This document shows positions 1 to 9,601 of a stretch of DNA of 64,000 nt, piece after piece. The DNA lies in contig JADLDL010000195.1 in assembly GCA_020846655.1 (NCBI GenBank), forward strand, positions 1 to 64,000, written 5' to 3'. This DNA is from Saprospiraceae bacterium. GTDB lineage: Bacteria > Bacteroidota > Bacteroidia > Chitinophagales > Saprospiraceae. The position numbers were made by a program, and so were the translations under genes. The number at the start of each line of letters is the position of its first letter. Within the stretch, counting starts at the first letter, position 1. Below the pieces are notes generated by a model. The model did no database searches. It worked only from the letters and a program-made list of their open reading frames with translations, and was not told the origin of the DNA.

Positions 1-1672
1 ACCCATAGCGGGCGATCGCCGGATCGCCGTTGCCATTTTTCAATTGGCCAAAAACTTCGTCGTAGGTGCGGTTTTCTTTGGAGATAAATACGATATGCTT
101 GATCGGACTTTTTGTAGCACCGGGCATGACTGGCACCGGGTTGTTCTTCCGCGCAGATACCGCAGGGGCGCTGGTTGCTTGGAGGCTGAAATTGTTGTCC
201 AACACTTGTTTCGTCCAGCGCGGCAGATCCTGATCGGCAGGGATGTCCAAAAAGGTCACTGAACCGTGCATCAGGTGCCCGACATATGTGCCTTCCGGGC
301 CTTCCGCAAACGTAAATCCCCCGTTTGGGCCGCTGCCGAAGCCTTTGGCATTGGCGACAATCAGTTTTTTGCCATCCGGTGTAACAGCCAGTTTTGACGG
401 AAACCAGCCTACCGGCAAATGCCCGAGTACCTGGAACGTTCCGACGTCAATGACAGCCACCGCATTAATACCCGACTCCGCCACATAGAGGCGTTTTTGA
501 TCCGGCGACAAGGTCAACCCAAACGGAATCACCCCTCTGTACCGGGCCAGTTGGGGCAAGGGTTTCAGAAAAATATTTTGTACGACTTTTCCCTGAATCG
601 GGTCAATTACCGAAACACAATCGTTATTCCCGTTGGAGACAAACACAAACTGCTCGTTGGCAACGACCGAGTTCGGACTGGCGCCGCCAACCGCCGGAAT
701 GCCGTCTATTTTTTCGCCGACCAAAAAGCCGGTTTTGACTTTATGTACTACCGTAGGTTGGGCGCTGGAAACATCCACGGCCCACACGGAAAAAGATTCG
801 GGCACATTCGGATCACCTAAAGCCGGCACCTCCAGGCGGCCTTTTTGATACCCCTTGCGCATGTCTTCGGAGCCAAAAGCCGAACTTGGGAAATCAGCCC
901 CCGTCGCTTTCAGATCTGTCTGATCCAGGTTGATGAACGGGCTGTATTCAAACATACCCACATTTGCCACGTATACGGTCCGTTCGTCGGGCGACAAGGC
1001 AATACCGAACGGATAGCGCCCTACAGGAAGGTAATGAAGTACTTTTCGGGCCCGGGTATCCACCACCAGCAGCCTGAAATTGCTTTGGTCACAGACAAAT
1101 AGCCGGCTGCCGTCCTTGGTCAGCACCAAATCGCCCAGATAGCCATCCGGGTTTTCTGCCTGAGCACATTGGATAGAATCCAACTTGGCGCCGCTGCGCA
1201 AATCGTAACGAAACAATTGGTTGGCGCTGCCGCCCGATACCCAGACGCTACCGTCGTCGGGGGTTATGGCCAGCCCCATAAAAACATCTTCGAGCAATTT
1301 CGGATCATTCATTGGCCCTTCCGGTATCTGCCGAGCAAGGGGTTTTCCGGTGCCCTGGTCTTCCAGCAGGGTAATCGAAAACGGCCGGTTCCCTGAGTTA
1401 GCCGTCACGGCCACCTTGCCATTGGGCGACAAACACAACCCATACGGGTGCGGGGCAATGCGGATTGTCGTACCCATAGGTCGTATGATCCGCCCGTTGG
1501 GCAGGATCGCACTTCCGGTGGCGGGTTGAATTTGACAATACTGGTCGCCCGCAGGCGCTTGAACAAGCCACTGGCTCCCCGACTGCCGGGCAGATTGAGT
1601 AGTGTGGCAGGCCTGAAGCAATAGGATGCTGCCAAATACGATCCAGACTGATATTTTTATGATATTTTGCAT
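1..1672 (-). CDS. YVTN beta-propeller lipoprotein with C-terminal phosphoesterase domain (partial, runs off the left edge)
   Basis: Open minus-strand frame from ATG at 1672 to the window edge, so the ORF track omits it. N-terminus MQNIIKISVWIVFGSILLLQACHTTQ has a lipobox. Beta-propeller-like PHPYGLCLSPNGKVAVTANSGN. Near the edge it reads IKHIVFISKENRTYDEVFGQLKNGNGDPAIARYG, typical of the phosphoesterase family. Confidence 0.85.
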   Translation of the reverse strand, partial: MQNIIKISVWIVFGSILLLQACHTTQSARQSGSQWLVQAPAGDQYCQIQPATGSAILPNGRIIRPMGTTIRIAPHPYGLCLSPNGKVAVTANSGNRPFSITLLEDQGTGKPLARQIPEGPMNDPKLLEDVFMGLAITPDDGSVWVSGGSANQLFRYDLRSGAKLDSIQCAQAENPDGYLGDLVLTKDGSRLFVCDQSNFRLLVVDTRARKVLHYLPVGRYPFGIALSPDERTVYVANVGMFEYSPFINLDQTDLKATGADFPSSAFGSEDMRKGYQKGRLEVPALGDPNVPESFSVWAVDVSSAQPTVVHKVKTGFLVGEKIDGIPAVGGASPNSVVANEQFVFVSNGNNDCVSVIDPIQGKVVQNIFLKPLPQLARYRGVIPFGLTLSPDQKRLYVAESGINAVAVIDVGTFQVLGHLPVGWFPSKLAVTPDGKKLIVANAKGFGSGPNGGFTFAEGPEGTYVGHLMHGSVTFLDIPADQDLPRWTKQVLDNNFSLQATSAPAVSARKNNPVPVMPGATKSPIKHIVFISKENRTYDEVFGQLKNGNGDPAIARYG

Positions 1673-1822
1673 AGCGGCGAAGATCCAACGGTTGGTCGAG
1701 CGCGAAAGGGTTTTGTAGTTGAAGAAAATGTGAATTAAATACCGGCGTCAACCGACTAGTTTGGTACGTTAGCGCAGCGGGGAGTCCAATTTCAATTAAC
1801 GTTGGCTTAATGTCTGCCCATC

Positions 1823-1830
1823 TACCTTTG
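1823..1830 (+). promoter_or_regulatory. Putative Bacteroidota -7 box TACCTTTG upstream of the TonB-dependent receptor
   Basis: Matches TAnnTTTG, 18 bp upstream of ATG 1848; TTGG about 18 bp further upstream. Confidence 0.5.
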
Positions 1831-1847
1831 TTTGAAACAGACAGCTT

Positions 1848-3902
1848 ATGCGTACTCTATTTCTGTATCTTTTGCTCACGCTGCCCGGCATTGCTGTTTC
1901 TCAAGTGATACAAGCCCAGCCGGTATCGGATTCTACTGCCATAGATTCTACCTATCTGGGCATGTTGAGTGAACTGCTGGTCACGGCACGGCGGAGCGCT
2001 ACGCCACGGCTTGAATCGCCAGAAGCCATCGGGGCCGTCAGCGTAACTACGATCCGCCGCCATCAATACCGCAGCAGTCCGGAAGCCCTGGCGGCCGCCT
2101 CCGGTGTTTTTCTCCAAAAAACCAACCACGGCGGCGGCTCCCCTTTCCTGCGCGGACTCACCGGCAACCAAACCCTGCTGCTGATCGACGGCATCCGGCT
2201 CAGCAATGCCACGTTCCGCTATGGCCCCAACCAGTATTTCAACACGATTGATGTGTTCAGCCTCGACCGAATCGAGGTGCTCCGGGGCAACGGCTCGGTG
2301 CAATACGGGTCTGATGCACTGGGCGGCACCATCCAAGCCTTCAGCCACGATGCGGTGCTGGCTGCCACACCCACCTGGGGCGGCACGGTGTTGTTGCGCG
2401 GCGCCACACAGGGCATGGAGCAAAGCGCACATGGCCGACTGAACTTCAGCAGCAGCCGGATAGCCGCGACAGGGGGGCTGAGTTATCGCCATTTTGGAGA
2501 CCTGGTGGGAGGCGACAGCACCGGGCGCCAATCGCCCAGCGGGTATCCGGAGTTCGATGTTGATGTAAAAGCCCGCTTTGTGCTGTCGCCCTCGACCCAA
2601 CTGGTCGCCGCACACCAGCAGGTACACCAATGGCAAGTGCCCGTTTTTCACAAAATACAGCTGGAAAATTTTGCGGAAAACGCCTTCGATCCGCAGCGCC
2701 GGCAACTCAGTTATGCGCGCCTGGAACAAGCCCTCCAACGGCAGGGCCCCTGGCGCTCGTTTAGCCTGACGGCTTCCGTGCAGGAAACGGAAGAAGGCCG
2801 CCGCAGCCAAAAAAACGGCTCCAGCGTGCTGCGCTATGAAAATGACAAGGTTCGCTCCCTGGGTCTGATCGCGCAGATCAACTCGGTCTTTTCCCGGTAC
2901 TGGACGGCCAACAGCGGCATCGATGTGTACCACGACCGGGTGCGCAGTAGCCGGACGGACACCGACCAAAGTACCGGAATAGCCAACCCGAAACGGGGCC
3001 TGTATCCGGATGGCTCCACCATGACCAGTTTTTCCGTGTTCACGCTGCACGAGGCAGCCGTCCAGGACTGGCGTTTTACCGCCGGCGCCCGCTGGAATGG
3101 GTTCGACATCTCGGCGCGCGACGAAGCCATTGGAGCCGTCCGCCTGCACCCCTCTGCCCTGGTCGGGAATCTTTCCGTGCTGCGCAAAACCGGCCCAAAC
3201 GCCCGGGTATTTGCAGCGTTCAACTCAGCCTTTCGGGCGCCCAATATCGATGACCTGGGCACGCTGGGCATTGTTGATTTTCGCTTTGAAACGCCGAACT
3301 ATGCCTTGCAACCGGAGCATTCGTTTCAATATCAATTGGGGTATAAATATTCGGGAAAAACGGTGCAAGGCGAGCTGTACCTGTACCGCAGCGAACTGCG
3401 GGACTTGATCACCCGCATCCGGCAGGATACGCAAACCCGGCAGGGCTACCCGCTCTACCAAAAGGAAAATGCCGAGCGCGCTTATATTCAAGGTGTGGAA
3501 TCCAATTGGCGCTATGCCTTTCGGCAGCGCTGGACACTCCAGGGCAGCCTCACTTATGCCTATGGCCAGAACCTCACCCAACGCGAGCCCATGCGCCGCA
3601 TTCCGCCGCTCTTTGGCCGCCTCGCCCTCGATTACCAACCGGGCCCCTGGTCTTTTGGCCTGGAAACGCAGGCCGCAGGCGCCCAGCGCCGGCTGGCCAA
3701 AGGCGACACCGAAGATAACCGCATTCCCAAGGGCGGCACGCCGGGTTGGGCGCTGTTGAACCTGTACGCCGGGGTGACCTGGAAGCATGTGTCGGTCCGG
3801 CTCAGCGCCCTCAATTTGTGGAACACCGATTACCGAACCCACGGTTCCGGAGTAAATGGCTATGGGCGCTCTGTCTTTGTGACGGTGAGTGCCCAATGGT
3901 AA
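1848..3902 (+). CDS. TonB-dependent receptor
   Basis: 684 aa with signal peptide; plug motif GGGSPFLRGLTGNQTLLLIDGIRLSNATFRYGPNQYFNTID..IEVLRGNGSVQYGSDALGG; C-terminal beta-barrel. Confidence 0.93.
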   Translation: MRTLFLYLLLTLPGIAVSQVIQAQPVSDSTAIDSTYLGMLSELLVTARRSATPRLESPEAIGAVSVTTIRRHQYRSSPEALAAASGVFLQKTNHGGGSPFLRGLTGNQTLLLIDGIRLSNATFRYGPNQYFNTIDVFSLDRIEVLRGNGSVQYGSDALGGTIQAFSHDAVLAATPTWGGTVLLRGATQGMEQSAHGRLNFSSSRIAATGGLSYRHFGDLVGGDSTGRQSPSGYPEFDVDVKARFVLSPSTQLVAAHQQVHQWQVPVFHKIQLENFAENAFDPQRRQLSYARLEQALQRQGPWRSFSLTASVQETEEGRRSQKNGSSVLRYENDKVRSLGLIAQINSVFSRYWTANSGIDVYHDRVRSSRTDTDQSTGIANPKRGLYPDGSTMTSFSVFTLHEAAVQDWRFTAGARWNGFDISARDEAIGAVRLHPSALVGNLSVLRKTGPNARVFAAFNSAFRAPNIDDLGTLGIVDFRFETPNYALQPEHSFQYQLGYKYSGKTVQGELYLYRSELRDLITRIRQDTQTRQGYPLYQKENAERAYIQGVESNWRYAFRQRWTLQGSLTYAYGQNLTQREPMRRIPPLFGRLALDYQPGPWSFGLETQAAGAQRRLAKGDTEDNRIPKGGTPGWALLNLYAGVTWKHVSVRLSALNLWNTDYRTHGSGVNGYGRSVFVTVSAQW

Positions 3903-3905
3903 TAG

Positions 3906-4490
3906 TCAGGCCGGCTGCTGCTGCGCAACATGTTCGCGCATTCGATCCATGAGCCAATCCAGGCCTGGCAAAGGCATTCCTTCCACTTTGGCCTGTTCAT
4001 CCAGGCGCCGAAGGGCGAGGTGTTGCGCAAACAAGGCATCCTGTTCAAATTCGAGTTGTTCGTCGGGACTCATCAGCCCGCCTTGTTTTTCGAGCGTCGT
4101 TCTGCTGGCTTCAGACAAGCCGAGAAAATAAACCGGGTCGGTGGTCACCAGGTACCGTTTGGCCTGCACATGGCCGGCCACCAGACGGGCAATTTTGGTA
4201 GAAAAACCCAATTTTAAGAGTGCATCGGCGCCCACCCGTTCGTGGTGGCGGGTGCCATAGCCGTCCATTTGTTCCTGACCGGATGCCGCGCCGCACAGAT
4301 GGCCATAGTCGTGTAAAAAAGCAGCCAGTATAAATTCGACATCCGCCGGATAGATCTTTTGGGCCAGTTCGGCGGTTTGCACGGCATGCTCCAATTGGCT
4401 GACCGGCTCGCCGAAATAGGCTTCTTGGCCGTGCTCCTCAAAAGCGGCCAGTATGGTTTTTATATTTCTTTCTATTTGAACAGTTGTCAT
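3906..4490 (-). CDS. HD-domain protein, PhnZ-like (phosphonate-degradation HD oxygenase family)
   Basis: 194 aa; EEHGQEAYFGEPVSQLEHAVQTAELA...AAFLHDYGHLCG, a Y-x-G-E-x-V-(S/T)-Q-x-x-H motif plus HD motif. Confidence 0.75.
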   Translation of the reverse strand: MTTVQIERNIKTILAAFEEHGQEAYFGEPVSQLEHAVQTAELAQKIYPADVEFILAAFLHDYGHLCGAASGQEQMDGYGTRHHERVGADALLKLGFSTKIARLVAGHVQAKRYLVTTDPVYFLGLSEASRTTLEKQGGLMSPDEQLEFEQDALFAQHLALRRLDEQAKVEGMPLPGLDWLMDRMREHVAQQQPA

Positions 4491-4575
4491 ATACTTTGCT
4501 TTTAAAAATATGGGAAAACGGCTTGCGCCATTTTCCCATTATCTTACCTGTTATCGTATGAAGCAAATACGTTAG

Positions 4576-6045
4576 TTAGTTCAGGTGCCACATTTTGCTG
4601 TTCAAATCATCCGGCCCCTGGCGTTGGATGGCTTGGTTGTAACTCGCCGAGTTGAGCGACTGCTCAATGATCGGGTACCGGAAGCGCACCGGGATTTTGT
4701 CGTTGTTTTGGTTTGAAGCACCGGGTTGGAGGGCCGGAATACCGGTCCGCCGCCAGTCAAACCAGGCTTCCAGGCCCTGGAAATACAAGGACACCCATTT
4801 CTGGAAACCAATTTTCGATAATTTTTCCTGTTGGCTGCCGGCATAGGTCGTTTCCAGGCGCGTCAGATAGTCGACCGGTGTGCTGAGGCCGTAAAACGCA
4901 AACGAGGCGTTCACCCCGTTTTCATAAAACGTTTTGGCATCGCCGGAGATCAGGCCTTTTTCAGCCGCTTCTGCCAGCAGAAATTCAAGTTCGGCATAGG
5001 TCATAATTACGCCTTTGGCGATCGTAAGGCCCTGTGCGGTGATAGATTCTTCATAGAAAAGACTACCGATCCGCGACTGAAATTGCGGTCCGCCGTTGTA
5101 TTGCAGCGCATCCACGTCGTTGAGGCCGTTGGGAATGCCGGCGTATTCGGGTTCAACACCGCTTTCGGTGGCCGGTGTGGGGCGGAAGAAAATAGGCATC
5201 CGTGGGTCGCCGAGTGATTTCAGGGTGTCCAACAAGGTTTTGCTGGCCCGGAATTCGTTGAAAGACCCGATCCGCGAGGAATAGAGCGGAAACTGGTCGG
5301 GCGAGGTGGATTTGAAGGTGTACACCGCATTGTCGGCCACGCTTTCAAAAACCGGGTAACTCGCCGGATTGTCTATGATCGCTTTCAGGTCGGCGCTGAC
5401 GTCGCGTTTGCGGGAAATGCGCAGCAGGGCACGCACCCGGAGCGAGTTGGCCAGTTTTTTCCACTTGCTGACATTGCCGCCGAAAACAACATCGCCGGCA
5501 ATTACTTCGCTGCTGGTACCGAGGAGTTCGGAGGCTTCTTTCAGGTCGGCGAGAATCCCGTTGTATACCTGCTCTTGTGCGTCGTATGCCGGGTAGTTTT
5601 GGCCTTCTTTGGCCTGAATGGCCTGGGAATACGGAATATCGCCGTAGCAATCGGTGGCCAGCGAAAACATCCAGGATTTCATCACCAGGGCAACGCCTTT
5701 GTAGTTGTTTTCGCCGTTGGCTTCGCTTTGGATGATGATGTTGTTGACGTCGCGCATGTTGTCATACACGTTGTTCCAAATGCTATTGAGTTCGCCCCAG
5801 AGGTAGCGGTCTTCGTTTACAAACTGGTTTTTGGCAGCATGCTGGATCACGATATTGCCGATGCCCCAGGTTTCGCCCAACACCGAGCCCATCATGTCGC
5901 GCTGAATTTGCGGCAGCAACAAGCCGGAGTTTACAGCCGTCGGGGCGTTGGGGTTGGTGTTGATGTCGTCAAAATTTTTGGTGCAGGCGGAGAAAAGCGC
6001 CAGGCAACCGAGGGCAAGCAATACGGTACGAGAAATATGTTTCAT
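4576..6045 (-). CDS. SusD/RagB family nutrient-binding outer membrane lipoprotein (SusD-like_2 type)
   Basis: 489 aa; lipobox LFSACTKNFDDINTNPNAPT; directly downstream of the SusC gene. Confidence 0.92.
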   Translation of the reverse strand: MKHISRTVLLALGCLALFSACTKNFDDINTNPNAPTAVNSGLLLPQIQRDMMGSVLGETWGIGNIVIQHAAKNQFVNEDRYLWGELNSIWNNVYDNMRDVNNIIIQSEANGENNYKGVALVMKSWMFSLATDCYGDIPYSQAIQAKEGQNYPAYDAQEQVYNGILADLKEASELLGTSSEVIAGDVVFGGNVSKWKKLANSLRVRALLRISRKRDVSADLKAIIDNPASYPVFESVADNAVYTFKSTSPDQFPLYSSRIGSFNEFRASKTLLDTLKSLGDPRMPIFFRPTPATESGVEPEYAGIPNGLNDVDALQYNGGPQFQSRIGSLFYEESITAQGLTIAKGVIMTYAELEFLLAEAAEKGLISGDAKTFYENGVNASFAFYGLSTPVDYLTRLETTYAGSQQEKLSKIGFQKWVSLYFQGLEAWFDWRRTGIPALQPGASNQNNDKIPVRFRYPIIEQSLNSASYNQAIQRQGPDDLNSKMWHLN

Positions 6046-6072
6046 TGCAATTGTTGTTAAAAGGTAAAAGAA

Positions 6073-9000
6073 TTAAAACCGGAAATTGAGGTTCACGCCC
6101 CAGCTCCGGGTGGAGGGCAAGGCTACCGATTCTACGCCCGGAATGACGGTGCCCCCCGAGGTGGAGGACGTTTCCGGATCGATGTGCGGCACCTTGGTCC
6201 ACAGGGCCAGGTTGCGGCCTACGAGGCTGAGGTTGATGTCGCGCAGGCTGCTTTTGCCGAGCAAGCGGTTCGGGAGCGTGTAGCCCAGGCGTACTTCGCG
6301 GAGTTTCACGAAAGACGCGTCGTATATCACGCCTTCGATCAGGCGGCGGCCCAGGGTATAGGACGTATGCCACTCGCGGGCGCTGAGTTTGACCGTGTTG
6401 GGGCTGAAACTGCCGTCGGCATTTTTCACCACACCATCGCCGATGACGCCGTTGCCGGCTACACTCAGGTCGTACCCGTCGGCGCGGCCTTCGAGGGTTT
6501 CGCTGATCTGTCCGCCTTCACGGCCCACCGTTTGGGTGTGGGAATACACCTCGCCGCCGGAGCGGATGTCGAACAACACGCCCAAGGACAAGCCTTTGAA
6601 CGTGAACGTATTGCTGATGCCGCCCAGCCAGTCCGGGTTGTAGTTGCCGAGCAGGATGGGGCTGGCAGTAGCCACCGGTTTGCCCTGCGAATTGTACACC
6701 ACTTTGCCGACGTTTTGGCCGCTCGGGTCGTAATACGGGGAGTTCGGGTCGCTGCTCACACGGGCAAAACCAATGCCGTACATGTTGCCCATTTGTTCGC
6801 CCACGCGGGCTTCCACCGACACATAGCGGGAGGCCAGTACATAATTGGTAATTTCCTGATCGGAAATCGGGTCGGTGTACAATTCCTTCACTTCGCTGCG
6901 GTTGCGGGAGAAATTCAGGGCAATGTCCCAGGAAAAATTCCGCGCTTTGACCGGCGTAGCATTCAATGTAATCTCGATGCCCTGGTTTTGGATCAGGCCG
7001 GCGTTGATGATCCGGGCGCTGTAGCCGGAGGTACCGGACAAAGGAATCGGGAGGATCTGGTTTTTACTTTGGGTGTTGTAGTAGGTAAAATCAAGGCCAA
7101 TCCGGTTGTGCAGGAAACGCACATCGAAACCGGTTTCGATGGAGGTGCTGATCTCCGGCTTCAGTTCGGGGTTCACCAACACGCTCGACTCGCTGTACGA
7201 GGGGCTGCCTTGTACCTGTGTTTGTGCGTTGTAAATGGTCGCCAACTGGTAGGGATCGGTGTCGTTGCCCACCTGGGCCACGCCAAACCGGACTTTGGCA
7301 AACGAAAGCACACCATCCGTATTGATTTTCAACGCATCGGTCAGGACGCCGCTCAGGTTGGCGGCGTAATAAAGGTAACTGCGCGAATCGGAGGGCAGGG
7401 TGCTCGACCAGTCGTTGCGGGCCGAAAGATCGAGGTACAGGTAGTTGTTGAAACCCAATTGGCCCGTGGCGTACAGCGAGTTGATCCGTTTTTCCGTGTA
7501 CGGCGTGTTGGTCAGGTTTTGAACGGCTACGCGCGAGTTGGAGAGCGTGTACACGCCCGGCACCGCGAGTTCGGGGGCAATCACATCGGAGAACCGGCCG
7601 ACCTGGCGCATGGTGTTGCCGCCAACGCCGAGGTTGAGGTCAAATTTCTCGTTCAGCGCCCGTTTGAAATTCAGGAGAAAATCGGAGTTCGTTTCCGAAA
7701 AATTGATCCGCTCTTCGCGGTAAGAGCCGCGCTGGAAGCGCTGGGTGCTGTAGGCGCGTTTGCGGGCGCGGAATTCGTTGTTCACGTCCGTGCCGGTACG
7801 CACCATCAGGCTCAGTTCCGGGGTAAAATCATAGGTCACGGCCAGGTTGCCGTACAGGCGGTGCAGGTCCTGGCTGTTGGTGTTTTCAAATACCCCGAAA
7901 TAGGGGTTGTCGTGGTAGTTGTAGTTGAAATTGAACTGGTTGAGGCCTTCGCGGCCGGCCATCCAGTAGTCTTTCAAGGATGCCATGTCAGCGCCGCGGC
8001 CCAGCCAGCAGTTGAACAGGTACATGATATTTTCGGTGCCGTAGCTCAGGTTCGGGCGGTTGTCGCTGTCGCCGTTCACATAGTTGATGGCGGTACGCAC
8101 GCGGAGTTTGGGGCTGAGGTTGAGTCCGCCCGCAAACGCAAGCGTATTGCGCTTCAGGTTGGTGTTCGGCACCGTGCCTTTTTGATCCAGCCAGGTGTAC
8201 GACAGGCGGAAATCACCTTTGTCGTTGCTGCCCGATACGGCCACGTTGTGGGTATTGGTGAGGCCTGTTTCAAAAAAATCACGGACGTTGTCCGGCTGAG
8301 CGACCCAAGGCGTGGCGGCAATGGTGCCACGGGCTGCCAATTGTTGGTTGAGGTCGACCGGGCCGATGGACGTAAACAGGTTACCCACGTCCCCGCCGCG
8401 AAAACCGTTGCTGGTGGGCGAATTGAATTGTTCGATGAGTTGGCCGGAAAATTTGGGGCCCCAGTTTTCATCCACACCATCCGCCTGACCGCCGCCGTTG
8501 CCATCTTTAAACTGGAAAACACCACCCAGGCCCTGGCCATATTGATTCTGGTAATCGGGGAGGCGGAGAATGTTTTCAAACGTCACCGTCGAGTTCACGG
8601 ACACACCAATACCTTTTGAATTTTTACCGGATTTGGTGGTAATCAGGATCACGCCGTTGTTGGCCCGCGAGCCGTACAGCGCAGCCGCACTCGCGCCTTT
8701 CAGCACAGTGATGGCTTCTACGTCGTCCGGATTGACCAGGCCCGCGCCGTTGCCATAGTCGGCGTCCTGATAACTATTGCCGGAGGAGCCGCGGAATTCA
8801 TTGCTGATCGGCACCCCGTCGATCACGAAGAGCGGTTGGTTGCGGTTGATGTTGAGCGAACGCTCGCCACGGATGGTAATGCGCGAGGAGGAGCCAATGC
8901 CCGAGGGGTTGCCCACAATCGTCAGGCCCGCTACTTTGCCCGAGAGCGTATTTATAATGTTGGTTTCCCGGGCTTTGTTGAGCTCGCTGCCGCTGACTTC

Positions 9001-9381
9001 TTGTGCGGAATAGCCCAGGGATTTTTTCTCCCGGCTGATCCCCAGGGCTGTTACGATCACCTCTTTAATGGCGGTGTTGGGCGCCAGTTTGACCAGCACC
9101 GTCAGGGAAGCATCGATAGAAACGGACTGTTCGGCATAACCCACCAGCGAAACGACCAGGATGTCGCCGGATTTGGCGTCCAGGCTGAACGAACCGTTCG
9201 CGTCGGCCACAGCGCCACGGGTGGTGCCTTTTACAGCGATCGTTGCTCCGGGGAGCGCCTCATCGGTATCGGCGTCCAACACGGAGCCGCTGATCCGCTG
9301 CGCTGAACCGGCGGTACAAGCAATAAGCGTTAAAGCAAGGGCACAGAGCGTACCCTTGAAGGTTTGGAAAAATGCCTTCAT
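6073..9381 (-). CDS. SusC/RagA family TonB-linked outer membrane protein
   Basis: Start at MKAFFQTFKG (cat 9379-9381). Carboxypeptidase-like domain ISGSVLDADTDEALPGATIAVKGTTRGAVADANGSFSL; plug GLTIVGNPSGIGSSSRITIRGERSL. Confidence 0.94.
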   Translation of the reverse strand: MKAFFQTFKGTLCALALTLIACTAGSAQRISGSVLDADTDEALPGATIAVKGTTRGAVADANGSFSLDAKSGDILVVSLVGYAEQSVSIDASLTVLVKLAPNTAIKEVIVTALGISREKKSLGYSAQEVSGSELNKARETNIINTLSGKVAGLTIVGNPSGIGSSSRITIRGERSLNINRNQPLFVIDGVPISNEFRGSSGNSYQDADYGNGAGLVNPDDVEAITVLKGASAAALYGSRANNGVILITTKSGKNSKGIGVSVNSTVTFENILRLPDYQNQYGQGLGGVFQFKDGNGGGQADGVDENWGPKFSGQLIEQFNSPTSNGFRGGDVGNLFTSIGPVDLNQQLAARGTIAATPWVAQPDNVRDFFETGLTNTHNVAVSGSNDKGDFRLSYTWLDQKGTVPNTNLKRNTLAFAGGLNLSPKLRVRTAINYVNGDSDNRPNLSYGTENIMYLFNCWLGRGADMASLKDYWMAGREGLNQFNFNYNYHDNPYFGVFENTNSQDLHRLYGNLAVTYDFTPELSLMVRTGTDVNNEFRARKRAYSTQRFQRGSYREERINFSETNSDFLLNFKRALNEKFDLNLGVGGNTMRQVGRFSDVIAPELAVPGVYTLSNSRVAVQNLTNTPYTEKRINSLYATGQLGFNNYLYLDLSARNDWSSTLPSDSRSYLYYAANLSGVLTDALKINTDGVLSFAKVRFGVAQVGNDTDPYQLATIYNAQTQVQGSPSYSESSVLVNPELKPEISTSIETGFDVRFLHNRIGLDFTYYNTQSKNQILPIPLSGTSGYSARIINAGLIQNQGIEITLNATPVKARNFSWDIALNFSRNRSEVKELYTDPISDQEITNYVLASRYVSVEARVGEQMGNMYGIGFARVSSDPNSPYYDPSGQNVGKVVYNSQGKPVATASPILLGNYNPDWLGGISNTFTFKGLSLGVLFDIRSGGEVYSHTQTVGREGGQISETLEGRADGYDLSVAGNGVIGDGVVKNADGSFSPNTVKLSAREWHTSYTLGRRLIEGVIYDASFVKLREVRLGYTLPNRLLGKSSLRDINLSLVGRNLALWTKVPHIDPETSSTSGGTVIPGVESVALPSTRSWGVNLNFRF

Positions 9382-9510
9382 TGATGGAAAAAGTTTAGTG
9401 TAAAATAACTGATTAGGCCATGGAGCAGCACTGCGCTCTATGGATAGCCCGGACAAATGGAAACACCCGGTAGAAGACCGGATCGTTTAGGTACCGGTGC
9501 AATTTCGGGG

Positions 9511-9518
9511 CAAATGTA
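9511..9518 (-). promoter_or_regulatory. Putative -7 box TACATTTG for the SusC gene
   Basis: TAnnTTTG match on the minus strand about 130 bp upstream of the SusC start. Confidence 0.45.
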
Positions 9519-9601
9519 GGTGCTGTGTTTGCCCTTGGTGTGAAGCCAGGTTTAACTTACAGTTAAACTTGTTCGAGTCCCGGCAGGCGGCATCGCGCCC
9601 G

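Noticed and set aside
1857-3149. 430-aa minus-strand ORF opposite the TonB receptor
   Set aside because: Same antisense artefact; the plus-strand receptor is unambiguous
6184-8619. 811-aa plus-strand ORF opposite the SusC gene
   Set aside because: Antisense shadow of a strongly supported SusC frame; low-complexity V/A/G/H-rich translation with no recognisable family
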